Positions 8,483 through 21,490 of a stretch of DNA of 64,000 nt are shown in pieces; within the stretch, counting starts at the first letter, position 1, and every line of letters begins with the position of its first letter. Under the pieces are notes generated by a model. The model was given only the letters and a program-made list of their open reading frames with translations, was not told the DNA's origin and did not search any database. The position numbers were made by a program, and so were the translations under genes. The stretch spans positions 45,217,901 to 45,281,900 of the forward strand of contig CM037857.1 of NCBI GenBank assembly GCA_021292105.1, in the 5' to 3' direction. This DNA is from Anadara kagoshimensis (lineage: Eukaryota; Mollusca; Bivalvia; Arcoida; Arcidae).

Positions 8483-9052
8483 AACAATATTTGTCAACTT
8501 ACTATTTATTTGTATACTACTATAGGTAAACAACTTTGACCTGTCCGCTTGACCCTTCATTTAAATATTAATCATGAACCAAGTAATCTATGTATAGGGA
8601 GCATAGGTGCTTATATTGTATATATCTTGAGATATACTCACCTCTTTGAGTACACCTGTGTACTGTGTATGTATTAACTTGGATCTTAACACTACCCATG
8701 TATTGGGTGAATCCTCCTATATGAATATTCCTAATGAAAGGTCAAACGGACATGTCAGTGTTGTTTACCTATACCAGTGTGTATATCTTACATGTTACTT
8801 TCTCAATTAATTAAATATAAATATGTACTGTTGCTTATATTCAACATTTTATATCTAACTTGTACCTGGCTTTATCATAATATTTTCCTTTGTTTTGGCC
8901 ATTCAGTTTGGAATTTTACAGTATCTAAGGAAACGGGTTAATATAAGCCATTCTGGCTTGTTCCTGAATCCTTTTCTATATTTCTATATGTTTGTATATT
9001 GAATTATATGTTATATATATTGTTTTTGGAGAATAAAATATTGTTTAAACTA
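8483..9052 (+). other. LINE 3' untranslated tail
   Basis: AT-rich sequence after the LINE stop, ending with GGAGAATAAAATATTG, which holds an AATAAA signal at about 9034. No frame of note. The 3' boundary is estimated from the polyadenylation signal. Confidence 0.5.
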
Positions 9053-9261
9053 ACATAAGTCCCTAAATATGTACAAATGAAATTTAAAAAGGCCCTATTT
9101 TAACACACAATGAACCAACAAGTTCTGTATGCATATATGTTAGCTACAATAGTCTTTAAAAACATATTAATTTTTTGTTGTTGTTGGAAAGGTGCATTAT
9201 ACTCGCTGTTTAAAAATAAACATATAAATCCATGCCACAATTCTAAAGCAAAATAAAAAAA

Positions 9262-9372
9262 ACTTTGAAACTGACAAAACACGTGAGATTCCACAAGGGA
9301 AACGAAGCCGGGTGCTCCGAAAGTTGAGCACCTCCTGTTTAGCCAGTTACACCCGCCACGTGTATCATACAC
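9262..9372 (-). mobile_element. 3'-end copy of the Penelope-like element
   Basis: Minus strand matches the 3' untranslated end of the family: ACACGTGGCGGGTGTAAC, CAGGAGGTGCTCAAC, GAGCACCCGGC, AATCTCACGTGTTTTGTCAG. No coding part remains. Confidence 0.75.
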
Positions 9373-9840
9373 TACGTAGAGACGTCGATAATTGTCGCTT
9401 AACGATAAAGTAAACGCTTGAGTTTAAAAATAGATTTTAATGTTAGTTGTTACTGCAGCTGATTGATGACTTATTTTATTTCTGTAGGCAATTCCACGGG
9501 ATTGACGTGAAACTGAAAAATAGGCGGGACTGACTTATGACTGATCGGATGTTGCATTTCTAGGTCATGAGTTATTTCCTTTTAGATTCATGTATTTTTT
9601 TTCGATGGAATTAGCAATTTAATTCGTGAATGAATATTTAAAATATAAAAACTATATATGAAATGAATTTAGCAGTTTATTAGATTTGCCGGGTTATAAA
9701 ATCTGGTTTATACTTTTATAACTATTAACCAGAAAAAACAATCAAATTCAAACTAGAAGCTATTTAAAAGGTTATGAATACCTAACGTCTATGTATTATA
9801 ATTAAGTATTTGTAGCCGTTAATTATAAACTAGCTTAATC

Positions 9841-10038
9841 CCATAGTTCCATGTTCCTTTCACACAATTTTGATAACACGTGGCGGGTGTAGCTAGCTAA
9901 ACTGGAGGTGCTTACCCTTCCGGAGTACCCGGTCTCACTTGTGAAAGTTTACGTGTCTAATTTGACTTGTCAGTTCCAAAGTTTTTACTTTACTTCTGGA
10001 TTGTGATTTGGACATGGATTAGTATGTTTGTTTTTGAT
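9841..10038 (+). mobile_element. 3'-end copy of the Penelope-like element
   Basis: Starts CCATAGTTCCATGTTCCTTT, at the family's stop codon, and runs through GGCGGGTGTAGCTAGC, GGAGGTGCTTACCCTTCCGG and TTCTGGATTGTGATTTGG to AGTATGTTTGTTTTTGAT. It holds the complete 3' untranslated region and nothing upstream. Confidence 0.85.
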
Positions 10039-10790
10039 AAATTACCCGACCAAATGTGGGGTTTTATTTTCCGAATAGCGTTTCAATTTACTATTTATGC
10101 ACCAGTATCACAATGAACATACCTTTTCTATCATCTAAATTAAGTTGGACTTACCAAATATTACCGCCGGTAGAACCAGCAAGATGAGAATTCGAAGATC
10201 CATTGTTGTACCTTTTAATAACCTTCAAGATGAAAGTAAAAACAGATTTTATTCCTACATGTATCGTGCTATAATGAAAAGTCCCTGTTCTATATCATTC
10301 CAATCACATTAATCTATTTTACAAGCAGTGGACCGGTAACAGAGTAATTTCTTATTATACATGTACTTGTTGACGTTTCTATAACTAGATTGTTTTTCTA
10401 GGGTTGGGTAGTTAGCCCAATGCCAAAAGTCCACTTTGGACTCTGGTGGGCCTGGGTTTTCTTTCTGGGACTTCCTTCCCGTAAATGATTGCAGTCCATG
10501 TGCTAACAGGCTTATCTACCTGGATTTTCTGTCTTGGTTTCTTCCATTTGCATTTGATTAACCACAATCTTTCTGCAAGGAAGCAAATCTATTGGCCCAT
10601 AGCTGGGACAAGGTTGTCGAGGGCCAAGGCGTGTCCATACGCCGATGTGTCTGCACTCTGCACCTCTAGGGTCCTAGCTACTCCCACATCACTTGTGGAT
10701 TTTCCCTTAAATCTTAGAATTTCAGTTACCGGATGTTGCCACGAGCATGCAATGCACGAGTCTAGGTAGTGTAGGCTATGTACTGACAAG
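10039..10790. other. Unassigned stretch
   Basis: No convincing gene. 10400-10760 is less AT-rich than its surroundings and carries open frames on both strands, but none resembles a known protein. Confidence 0.3.
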
Positions 10791-10799
10791 GAAAGATTT

Positions 10800-11289
10800 A
10801 CGAATTACCGAGATATGGATAGCTAGTGGCCAAAAAGCTACCAAGTTTGAAATTCTTAAATAGGTTTTACATCCCAGTCAAGAATATTTCACTTATATCG
10901 ACAAGTCATAGGGTTTGATCTTTACAGTGCGCTCAGAACAATGTGCAGGGTGCAGGGGGTTCGTTAATGTGCAACACCTGTCGTGACGCAGGGAATCGGC
11001 TTAAAGGTCTCTTCCCAATGACCCTGTAACTTTCAATTCTAAAAACTGAGTGCTTGGCGAAAGAAAAGCCACTACCTATTTTTAAGTCTTGGTCAGACCC
11101 CGCCGGGGTTCGAACGACAAAATCCAACATACGAAGCAAGCTAGCGTAGTGGTTAAAAGCTGCCAAGAGATAGATAGCAGCTGCCAAAAGCTGTCGAGAT
11201 ACATTGTATAGCGAAAAAGTAAGCAATATATAATATGAGCTATTGATTCCGCACCAATCCGTTAGGAAAGTGTTAAACTTTCGACATGA
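10800..11289 (-). mobile_element. MITE-like repeat interrupted by a SINE
   Basis: Minus strand reads TCATGTCGAAAGTTTAACAC, then TCTCGACAGCTTTTGGCAGC, the SINE, and GGCCACTAGCTATCCATATC. It is related to 41542-41732 (GTCGAATGTTTAACACT ... TTGGCAG-type core ... CTATATCTCGGCC). Confidence 0.45.
10868..11160 (-). mobile_element. tRNA-derived SINE
   Basis: Minus strand shows TAACCACTACGCTAGC at the head, B-box-like GTTCGAACCCC, the shared body (AAGCACTCAGTTTTTAGAAT) and the tail GATATAAGTGAAATATTCTT, as in the 51718 copy. It sits within the MITE-like repeat. Confidence 0.75.
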
Positions 11290-11930
11290 CTACATTGTAC
11301 TTTCAAATATTTTAAAGTACGTTTTGTATGCTACGGAGTAAAAGAAAATTGAGAAACTTGTGAAATAAAGCATGAATGAATTATATTATAATAATCCCCC
11401 TTGGGAAATTTACCAATTATCAGAAATTGTGCCATTTTTTAAAATTAATTTTACGGCTGAATACAACAAGATTTTTTCATAAACATTGAAATCAATAACA
11501 TCATCATATTAAATTTAAAAAAAAACTAAACTTTATGGTTCAAATTAAAAAAAAAATTGTATTTGTTAATAAGGTAAAATAAAGCAAACGGTGGAAATAA
11601 ATTAGTTTATTTTAATGCATGAAAAATCATCATTTGTCATATAAATGGATGTTTTAAATTCCTTGCTAATATGGAATCAAATTTGATAACTTAGTGAAGC
11701 TACCAGTTCCAAAAAATCACGATGTCATGTTCAAATTGTATAAAATTATCTTTATATCTCAAAATGATTCATGAGATAAGTATACCTAACTAATCCGTGG
11801 AACTGTCAATTACAGTAGATATCGAATTAAACCTCATGTAACCCACATAACAAACAATAATAATGATATTAAAACAGAAATAAACAAAAGTTGATACACA
11901 TCCAAATTTAAACATATTGATACCCCTTCC
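11290..11930. other. Unassigned AT-rich stretch
   Basis: Nothing recognisable apart from short A runs. Confidence 0.3.
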
Positions 11931-11935
11931 CAGAT

Positions 11936-11994
11936 AGAGAGAGAGAGAGAGAGGGCGAAAGTTGATGCAGATATATGGTTGAACCATTTATAAC

Positions 11995-12037
<43 letters not shown>

Positions 12038-12085
12038 GAAAGTTGATGCCGATATATGGTTAAACCATTAATAACCACGAGAGAG
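11936..12085. repeat. GA microsatellites with a duplicated spacer
   Basis: Three (GA)n runs separated by two copies of a spacer of about 50 bp (GGCGAAAGTTGATGC to ATAACCAC), about 81 bp apart. Leu/Ser-rich frames here are artefacts. Confidence 0.85.
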
Positions 12086-12490
12086 AAAAACAGAGATGAT
12101 ACACGTATTTTAAAACTCTCACGGAGAAAGAGAGAGAAATAGGACAAATTACTTACCAGCAAACAACGGAGCGATACAGAGTTGTAAAGAAACCCTAACT
12201 TTATATACTCTGCATTTATGTTGACCATTGCATCACTGAAACATTAATTATTTAGATTGATAGATGATTAATTGTCTAATTAATCGCGGGAACATGAGTC
12301 CAATAACTAGTACTGTTGCTGAAACTTGTTGACAAATTTACTGATCAATTAATAACAGAGATTTTGATAAGGGACTTTAAACCTCCGTGTTCAAAAACTG
12401 AATTTTATTTTGAAAATTCGTGGTTGCGATGTTTTCTTTTCACTTACAATACTGTTCAACTTAACATGAAATCTTAATACACCTACACTA

Positions 12491-13011
12491 CTGTATTTCC
12501 ACAAATCCAGTGCACATTGAAAATGCAAGAATAAAGTCGTATTTTCCAACAAACTCACAAAAAATTGTCAAAGCTTATTACAAAATATACTGACCTTATA
12601 GGACAAAATATTTTTCATTCATGAAAAAGTGAACTTAATTTTGTATATAGAGCAAGTTTTAAACTTTTTAACAAAACAACAAATATGACTATGCCAAAAT
12701 TATCCCTTCTGTACCTTCTTTAAACGTTATGTCATAATTGGAATAGTCCGAACAACAATGACCTACCTGTCCCTAAATGCCCTGATGTTACTTTGAATGA
12801 GGCCCAATTTGTGTATAAACTTGTTCAAATTTCCAAAATTTTCGCAATTTTTTATGTACAGGTTCAGTGAACAATAATGTTTTTAATTAAAAATATAATT
12901 TGGTTAGGTCAGTGCATTTTAAATGCATTTTATTGATAGTGTAATCAAAACATTTTCAATTAAAAGAAATAAATAATAAAAACCATGTGCACTCAATTTA
13001 TGGAAATACAG
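12491..13011 (+). mobile_element. TA-flanked MITE, 521 bp (Tc1/mariner-like)
   Basis: Terminal inverted repeats begin CTGTATTTCCA and continue to GTGCACAT at both ends. TA dinucleotides flank at 12489-12490 and 13012-13013. It is homologous to 28331-28872 in the opposite orientation. No transposase frame is present. Confidence 0.8.
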
Positions 13012-13013
13012 TA

Positions 13014-13485
13014 ATGATGTCTTTGATTTGTATTCTTGACTGTGTTTCTATCGCATCAGACATTTTTTCAGAGCATTCTTAAATTTTTAATATCAATTGT
13101 AATTCAATTTTGAAATTCAGGGATGCAGGGCTTGATTTTACATTAATATGTAAAAAAATCACTGCTAACTTCAAACGAAAAGTACAACCAATAGTAAAAA
13201 CCATAGCGCGCGTACGTCCGCGCGTGTGTGTGTGGTGTGTGTGTGTGTGGTGAACACAAAAGAGATGGTAAAGATTATTTTTGTTTACTTTACAATCTTA
13301 ATCATTTATATAAATAAAAAACATAAATAACTCTTATAATATGAATTCTGACACCAATTTTGGGGTTTTTGACATTAATTTTAAAGTTCAACTGAAATTA
13401 AACTAATGGGTCATAAATGTCCTGCAGTCCAATGTCATTCACAGCTGTATGATTTATAATAAATGCTTATTTAATGATAAATATT
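13014..13485. other. Unassigned AT-rich stretch with a GT microsatellite
   Basis: (GT)n repeats at about 13223-13252 after CGCGCGTACGTCCGCGCG. Nothing else. Confidence 0.35.
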
Positions 13486-14830
13486 CAATTTAATTCAATC
13501 TTTATTTCCGTAAGTAATATACTTATTGTAACATGCTCATAACAACAACAAAAAAAAAAAAAAAAAATGCATACATGAAAACAATGAACAAGCAATACAC
13601 TCAAGACAAATAAAGTAATAATACGGAGAAATCCTAACAGATTAAATTAATGCATTTTGATTATTTCTTAGTTTAAACACTCGGAATAAAAAATTACTTA
13701 AATTACATAATTGTTTAACATTATTAACAGACAACAGCTCGATTAGTTTAAAAGTACTGTATAGGGTTTTTGCCAGAAATTTGGTTTAATAAGTTGTTTG
13801 CGGATTGTGACGTAAACTGGACATACAAGTATAAAATGACATTTATCTTCGATGTTGGGGGATGGGCAGAACTAAAAAGTCGGTTATTCTTTCCTATACC
13901 GTGATACCTGCCGGATTCTATTGCCAATTGTAATTTAGACACATGAAATTCACCATTGAATTTAACAATAATCCAAGATTATTAAACTGATTCACAATAT
14001 CTAATTTATGACCATCGCAAAAACAATATTCACAGTCTTTATTAACAAATCCAGCATTACGAAATACAACCACTTTTGTTTTAGGGATATTAACACTTAA
14101 CCGCCATCGTTGAGTGTATACATGTAAGGTATCTAGGGTATTTTCTGTAAACCGCTCACACTTTCTGAAAAAGTACCATGTCATCAGCATACAAGTAAAA
14201 ACTGGCTTGATTCTTGAAGCTCAACATAATCCACTTCATTAGATATAAATTCCATTTCAAAATCATTGACATAAATGGAAAAGAGTATAGGTGAAATTAC
14301 ATCACCCTGCATTAGACCAGTAATCTGAATAAAAACCATCAACAGTAACACAAGACTACATTCACATACATTGACTCTGAAACAGACAACAATTTACCCC
14401 TTATACCTATTTTGGACAATTTATAAAAGAACATAGTTCTATTAAAATAGTCAAACGCTCTAGAAAAATCTATAAAACAACAATATAACCTTTTTTCTCC
14501 ACACAAATTTGACAATTAGTGAACGGAGAGCGGAGATCGCATCTCTAGTACCAAAGCCTGGGCGAAAACCAAATTGAGCAACAGTGAGGGTACCATTGTT
14601 CTCTGCCCTAATTAGTGATTATTTAGGACACTAGTGAATAGCTTTGTAAATTGCCTTTAACCTAATACCACGGTAATTATTAGGGTCATCAACACAGTCT
14701 TTTTTTAAAAAAATAGGAAATATAACAGCAGAAGACCGTGAACTAGGGAAAATCCAGATTCAAAAATATTGTTTAATAAAGTTTCAATGTTGGCGGCTAC
14801 CGGTCTTGTGTACTTTAACAACACGCTTTC
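13486..14830 (-). pseudogene. LINE reverse transcriptase relic (second family)
   Basis: Minus-strand RT pieces in order: SAVIFPIFFKKDCVDDPNNY near 14720, IDFSRAFDYFNRTMFFYKL near 14440, LMQGDVISPILFSIYVNDFE near 14290, a damaged ADD box near 14180, and the following RWRLSVNIPKTKVVVFRN segment (14100-14050). The 3' end shows AATAAAGATTGAATTAAATTG, a short-repeat tail as in CR1/L2-type LINEs. Many stops and frameshifts. Unlike the 1-9052 LINE, the motif before the catalytic box is LMQGDVISPILF. Confidence 0.8.
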
Positions 14831-15657
14831 CTAAAACACAATTACGTGTAAATCACGTTTCACTAACATTATATAGTAATAATGACCACTTGATTTTATT
14901 TTACTTTTCGTTTAACGGTTTTTTTTTCAGATTAGTACACACACATGTTTAAAGCGCGAAAAATATATAATTGTCGTTTTGGCACTTTTCAAAGGCGCGA
15001 CTTCATCAAATAGCTTAGTAGGTGTAAATACAAAGGGTTCTAGTTACGGAAGGTACATTGTGGATTATATAGCAAGTTATTTTAGGAGTTTGCCAAACTT
15101 GTTTTCCATCAATTTAATAGGTATAATGCGACAGATTATACATAGCAGGGATTCGTGTATAAATAGGCTAATACTGCACTTCATTAATCTGGTCTTTGGT
15201 TGATGTCAACCATGGCTTGCCTACGGTCTAGGCTACATCATCTTTGGATGTTTTTAAAAATATAATTTCTTAATATGCGATACGCTTAAACATTTATATT
15301 GACAGACTACATTAACACCTCAAACCAAACTACATGTATGGTAATTATTTGTTTTACATTATTACATTCTCAGAACTTTCTACCGAGTGATCTACTAGCT
15401 ATATATAGTATCATGAGTATAACGCGCGCTTATCACAGTTCCCCCGACCCAGTTTCGAATCCATGACAGGTGTTTGTCAGTTTGCTTATCGAAGGTTTCT
15501 GGTTTTTTACCAGAACTGATCAGAATGAATCCTTACGGGCGTTATATTCGGTATAACCATACTCCAACTAATTCGTTTCTAATGTGTATGACGCTGAGTT
15601 GCCGATCCGATTTTTTTATTACTATTTTTACAATTTTTAGAGCACATAATTACCTTG
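14831..15657. other. Unassigned AT-rich stretch
   Basis: Short open frames only, with no family resemblance. Confidence 0.3.
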
Positions 15658-15835
15658 AATAGTTCCATGTTCTGTTCATTCCCAATTTTGATTACACGTG
15701 GCGGTTGTATCTAGCTAAACAGGAGGTGCTAACCCTTCCGAAGAAACCGGCCTCACTTTCCAGTTTAACCGGAAATTCCAGCTTCATTATTTTGTTTTAG
15801 GATTGTGATTTGGTCATGTATGCTATGTTTGTTTT
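15658..15835 (+). mobile_element. 3'-end copy of the Penelope-like element
   Basis: TAGTTCCATGTTCTGTTCAT, GTGGCGGTTGTATCTAGC, CAGGAGGTGCTAACCCTTCC, ending CTATGTTTGTTTTTT. Noncoding 3' part only. Confidence 0.8.
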
Positions 15836-16007
15836 TTTTTTTACAAACATCCATGTTCTAGCCCTACTATACCTTAAATTTTCAAAGCCGTGAATCCAAA
15901 AAAATGGTGTAATTTGTTCAATTAATATCGAAAGGCCGCGCTCTAAAGGGATACCGGCTGCACATGCGCTGAAGATAGACACTTTAGTGGTTTATAGTAC
16001 TAATCAA

Positions 16008-16192
16008 AAACACACATACCAATATATGTCCAAATCACAATCTGAAAGCAAAGTAAACTCTGAAACGGGCAAATAATGTCAAACACGTGAAGTTGGAACG
16101 GTTGTTCTGGAAGGATAAGCAACACCCTCTTGTTTAGATACCTACAACCTACACATGTTTTATAAAAACTGTGGATGAAAGGGACTTGTAAC
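16008..16192 (-). mobile_element. 3'-end copy of the Penelope-like element
   Basis: Inverted, diverged copy: ATGTCCAAATCACAATCTGA, CAAACACGTGAAGTT, CTGGAAGGATAAGCAAC, ACCCTCTTGTTTAG. Confidence 0.7.
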
Positions 16193-17888
16193 TATGTGAC
16201 ATAAACGTATCCAGGTCAAATTTTTGATACAGAGACGACATTCTTATCAACAATTAATATTGTTAGGGTAAGTTTGTACATCCCAAACCCCAACATAACA
16301 GAAGTCAAACAATAACTAAGAGACAAACCCGCGACATATAGTTCAATTTTACTACTTTATCTCGATTATTCTCGACGTCAGGGCAGAGTCGCCATCTTGA
16401 ATTTTTTCTACTACGCAGTTTACAAACAAAATTAGTGTGGTTTTATTTAACCACGCTCTTTTTGAAACTTCAAACAAATCATCATAAAATCACTTGATTG
16501 CTCGGTTGAATTGATCTTGAGTTGTTTAAAATTATTCCTGAAGTCACGACAGAGATACCGTCATGATTGTTTTCACTACGCACTTTGTAAACAAAATTAG
16601 CATCTCCACGCTCTTTTGTAAGATTGAAAGTGCAGTTGACTATTTGCTTGAATTTTTCTACTACGCGGGTTGAAAACAAAACTAGCGGGAGTTTGTTTAA
16701 GCTTTTTTTTAATAAAACCAAACAAGTTACTACATCAACGATAAAGTGTCATATCTGCTAACTTTTGTACTGTAAACGTTGTTCAGTCATCCCCGACAGA
16801 CTGTTTAGTAGAGTTGAAGAAGACGACCTTTATAACTTTAGGTGGTCATGCAAGGCATGTTAGGAAACATTACTTACATTAGGCAAAATCTCTGATAAGG
16901 TGGGACTCACAAAACTGGACAACAAACTGAAAAGATTTCAAATGGAGACAAAAAAATTAAAGATGGAGATGGAACAGATATAACATAGTCTAATGCAAGA
17001 ATATAAAGAAAACATTACTGTAGACGAAAGAATAAATGAATTTAATTAGATGAGAGAAGATTCAGACACACCAACACTGAATTGTTTAATATGCCAAAAA
17101 AGCAAATAATGGGGAAAATCAACGACTAAACAAAAAGATTAAAAAGACATTACACAACTGGCCAACAATGCTGGTGTAACTTAAATAGAAGTTAAAATCC
17201 ACTTTAGACTGGAAAATATCAAACGGACAAGATACGACCAATTCAAATAGTCTTGAATATTATATGTGTAGTTTAGTTTTGAAACTTAACCATCCGCTTT
17301 ACAAACTGTAACACGAAGCTTTAGAAACATACAACTTTAAACATTTCATAGAAAATTCCTATTTACGTTCTTTTGACCTACATTTACATGATTTTTTTTA
17401 TCATGTATGCACTGAGCCATTGATTAATTAGTTCGCTTTTAAAAATATCTGGGACGGCTACTTTTTAAATTACATGATGATTTCTATATTTTTACAGATC
17501 ATCCACGGATTATGTCTATATAAAGTAATGAGATCTTCAAGGACAAAATATTATTTTCATCTTGAATTTATGTTTAACCTACTTTTATACCCATCTTAAA
17601 ATGTCAAAGTATGTAAACGTTTATGGTCAATTACATAAAAGCCAAATTTTTGCCTACAACGAAATTGTAATATTAAAGTTTATTTTAAGCAATGGGATAA
17701 AAGACTTCTGGATTTTATCTTCAGAACCTAAATATTTGCATGCGTCTTCTGTATCCCAATGTATACTGGATATACAATGTATTCTTAAGTGTATTATATT
17801 TTCTATTCTTATTTCTTTTATTTGCTGTGTCGAGTTCTTAGTTGCTTATGTTTAATGCTAAGTGCATGTTTAAAATTTGAAAATCCTC

Positions 17889-18197
17889 AAAAACTAAGGT
17901 ATACTCACTCATGCGAAGTAAGTTCCTCAGCTAAACTTGGTTAAATATACTTTAGTACTTTAGATATATTTTTTTAACCCCTTGAAAACATTTTGGCTTT
18001 ACAATTTTGGTCCAAGCACCACTGATAAGCAATTGTATTCCGAAACGGCCGTCTAGTGCTACACAACTTACACGGATTGAATATGTAATTTAAACCTCTA
18101 CTAGTAGAATATATCATAAACTCAGTAGGCAATAGTTTTGTATTGTAAGAACATACTACTGTCAAAATTTGCTTCTAGTTACAATCTGAAAATACGC
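17889..18197 (+). mobile_element. Hammerhead retrozyme-like unit, 309 bp
   Basis: Bounded by two copies of AAAAACTAAGG (17889 and 18198), with the hammerhead at 18015-18060 and downstream the family's AATATGTAATTTAAACC and CTCAGTAGGCAATAGTTTTG blocks. Its period matches one repeat unit. Confidence 0.65.
18015..18060 (+). ncRNA. Hammerhead ribozyme, type I, core mutated
   Basis: Stem I AGCACCA/TAGTGCT, stem II closed by AATTGTATT, GAAA, short stem III and GTC cleavage triplet. The core reads CTGATAA instead of CTGATGA, which changes the catalytic G8, so it is probably inactive. Confidence 0.7.
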
Positions 18198-18816
18198 AAA
18201 AACTAAGGTATATATAACGTTTAATTTTACAAAGTAAAGAGTTGCAAAGCGTATATCTCGATAATGGCTCAGTCGTCAACGTGCAAATAACAGGTTGAGT
18301 TGAAGTTGTCACATGGTTACCATTCTAGAACCCATAACCCAAATGTCAATATTATCTAGAAAGGGCATTTTTCTGACTGAGTATTTGAAAATATTCAATT
18401 AATATGTCCTTCAACATATCAAATTCAGTGTCGTACTTTTACCAAGTTACAAAATGTGTGAATAAAGTGGCTTAAGGTATTACAGCCTACAAAATAATTG
18501 AAATAGAATATATCTTTAATATGGCACAAAGTGTTATACATCCCTCCCACTAGCAATGTAAAAAAATGTTTATTGTAAAGATCACTAGAAACTAGAAACC
18601 AGTTTATTACAATGGTAGAGATGTATTAAGCTCATTATCGAGAATAATGACATGTGTTAATCGGTCATGAAGTTTATTTTTCGCAGGTATATTTTTCTAA
18701 ATTTTGTAATAATACTAAATTGTAATAAAAATTTGACATATAGACTCTATAGAGAACATATACGTGTATGGCTTGTTGGTTCATTGTTTGGCAAAAATAA
18801 AACTCATTTTCTCACA

Positions 18817-18862
18817 ATGGAGGAAAAAATTTATTCCGAAACGACCGTCTAGTGTTGCAAAT
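18817..18862 (+). pseudogene. Hammerhead ribozyme relic
   Basis: Keeps GAGGAA...TTATTCCGAAACGA and CCGTCTAGTGTTGC, but the CTGATGA core has decayed to ATGGAG. The paralogue is at 22050-22096. Confidence 0.5.
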
Positions 18863-21214
18863 TTAAATCAGGCACAGTTATTACTACAGACACTGAACTG
18901 GTGGCTTTGTCGTAGTTCCTGAGAATATGGTGAAACAAGAAGAGAAAATTAGCTGTGATTATTCGTTCAAGATGTCTTAGGTTGTATTGGTTCTTCAATT
19001 TTTCTCATTTCAGAATCTTAAAAGTATATGGATTTACATACATTTAGTCCGCGCATTATTGATGTGGAATTTTATTCCGAAACTTTGCAAAATTAAAACA
19101 GATCTAATAATATGATCAAAATGGCTGCAAAAATAATTGGGTAGATTGTTACCCTTAAAATGTACTATAAATATATCGTTAGAGATTTTAGTTCATCGCT
19201 CTTTTGAAGTCGGATGTGTAATATCAGTAGTGCCAATGTGTTGGATTTCTTGTTTTGTCTTTTTTGGCGTTTTTTTATTGATTGGGTCATGTCGAAAGTT
19301 TTAAAAACACTACTGTAGGTGTGTATTCAGTGTAATCGTAGTCCGATTACACTTGCTTTAAACGAAAAAAAAACATTTGATCCCATTTTGCATTTAAAAT
19401 ACATTTTGAGAATTTAAGCTAAGTGACTTCTACCATTATATTTACTTCATTTAAACATATTTAAAAAAACTTCCCTTATTTTTTCCAAATCAGTTTTTGT
19501 TACTATAGGGTTAAATATTACTACTTCCCTGTAAGTAAGTTTCACTTCATTTGGATTTGTCTTTACATTACTTCAACCATACAGAATCATTCTGTAAATT
19601 CTACTTGGTACACCCAGCATACGGGGGATTAGTAGCCATATCTTAAACTTTTCCGATTGATAAAATATCTTTCTTGACATTAGAGACGACACTGGTGACG
19701 AATACTTTATGTATAGCCGTGATGGGAATTTGTATCAAGTATTGTTATCACATATTATACCATTGTTAATTTTATTTATCTATAACTTGTATAAAAAAAT
19801 GTCCTGTCAACTTTGCATCGCTTCTCATACCAATTTGGAAACAAATATCAGAGTCAATGAAATAGGATTATCTAAGAATAAAACACACAATCACGATAAA
19901 TATTATTTTCAAGGTTTGAATATTAAAAACAAAACATTAAAATTCTAGAAAAGGAAATCTAGAATTATATATTAAATGCGTTATTCGAATGATGATAAGC
20001 ATGACCTAAGACTAATTGCTTGAATTTTTCTACTACGCGGGTTGAAAACAAAACTAGTTTTGTTAAAACTTTTTTTTTATAAAAACAAACAAGTTACTAC
20101 ATCAACGATAAAGTGTCATGTCTGCTAACTCATGTACTATAAATGTTGTTCAGTCATCCCCGACAGACTGTTTAGTGGAGTTCAGGAAGACGACCTTAAT
20201 AACTTTAGGTGGTCATGCAAGGCATGTTAGGAAACATCACCTACATAAGGCAAAATCTCTGATAAGGTGAGACTCACAAAACTTGACAACAAACTGAAAA
20301 GATTTCAAATGAAGACATAACATAGTCTAATGCAAGAATTTGAAGAAAACATTACTGTAGACGAAAGAATGAATGGATTTAATTAGATGAGAGAAGATTC
20401 AGACACACCAACACTGAATTGTTTAATATGCTAAAAAAAGCAAATAATGGGGAAAATCAACGACTAAACAAAAAGATTAAAAAGACATTACACAACTGGC
20501 CAACAATGCTGGTGTAACTTAAATAGAAGTTAAAATCCACTTTAGACTGGAAAATATCAAACGGACAAGATACGACCAATTCAAATAGTCTTGAATATTA
20601 TATGTGTAGTTTAGTTTTGAGACTTAACCATCCGCTTCACAAACTGTAACACGAAACTTTAGAAACATACAACCTTAAACATTTCATAAAAAAATCCTAA
20701 TTACGTCTTTTGACCTATATTTACATGATTTTTTTTATCATATATGCACTGAGCCATTGATTAATTAGTTCGCTTTTAAAAATATCTGGGACGGCTACTT
20801 TTTAAATTACATGATGATTTCTATATTTTCACAGATCATCAGCGGATTATTTCTATATAAAGTAATGAGATCTTCAAGGACAAAATATTATTTTCATCTT
20901 GAATTTATGTTTAACCTACTTTTATACCCATCTTAAAATGTCAAAGTATGTAAACGTTTATGGTCAATTACATAAAAGCCAATTTTTTGCTAACAACAAA
21001 ATTGTAATATTAAAGTTTATTTTAAGCATTGGGATAAAAGACCTTCTCAAACAGGTCCATCCAACTCTTGATTTTATCATCAGAAACCTCAATATGTGCA
21101 TGCGTCTTCTGTATCCCAATTTATACTGGATATACAATGTATTCGTATGCTTATTCTATTTTCTATTCTTATTTCTTTAATTTGCTGTGTCGAGTTCTTA
21201 GTTACTTGTGTTTA

Positions 21215-21490
21215 ATGCTAAGTGCATGAAAACATATTGGTTTCACAATTTTTGCACACATTATAGATGGGGAATTGCATTTCGAAACGGTCGGCAAGTG
21301 CTGCAAAATCTACAACGATTAAATATGTAATTTAAACCACTGAGTCGGTATATCCGCTATCAGAATAAGCATCCCCAAGGATATCATGAACTCAGTAGGC
21401 AATACTTTTGTATTGTAAAATAAATTACTGTCCAAAATTCCTTCTAGTTGAAAAGCTGTAAATACGCAAAAACTAATGTATATATAACGT
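21215..21490 (+). mobile_element. Decayed retrozyme-like unit
   Basis: Copy-2 counterpart of 17889-18197. Ribozyme remnant at 21255-21303 (GGGGAATTGCATTTCGAAAC), followed by ATATGTAATTTAAACCACTG, CAAGGATATCATGAACTCAG and AAAAACTAATGTATA. Confidence 0.6.

Larger units (their letters stand above)
16637..20013 (+). repeat. 3.4-kb tandem duplication, copy 1
   Basis: Starts TTGCTTGAATTTTTCTACTA and is followed directly by a second, similar unit. It shares with copy 2 long near-identical blocks such as GACCAATTCAAATAGTCTTG and CAGTCATCCCCGACAGACTG. It carries a hammerhead repeat unit (17889-18197) and two further ribozyme relics near 18820 and 19055. No protein-coding capacity is evident. Confidence 0.85.

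Noticed and set aside
10485..10769. Plus-strand 94-codon frame and its minus-strand partner
   Set aside because: No motif, splice-like context or family resemblance.
11908..12228. Ser/Leu-repeat protein
   Set aside because: It is the GA microsatellite translated.
17562..21180. Twin open frames at 17562-17855 and 20899-21180, as a conserved gene
   Set aside because: They sit at matching places in the tandem duplication but diverge in frame at the C-terminus. Similarity is at the DNA level, with no sign of protein constraint.
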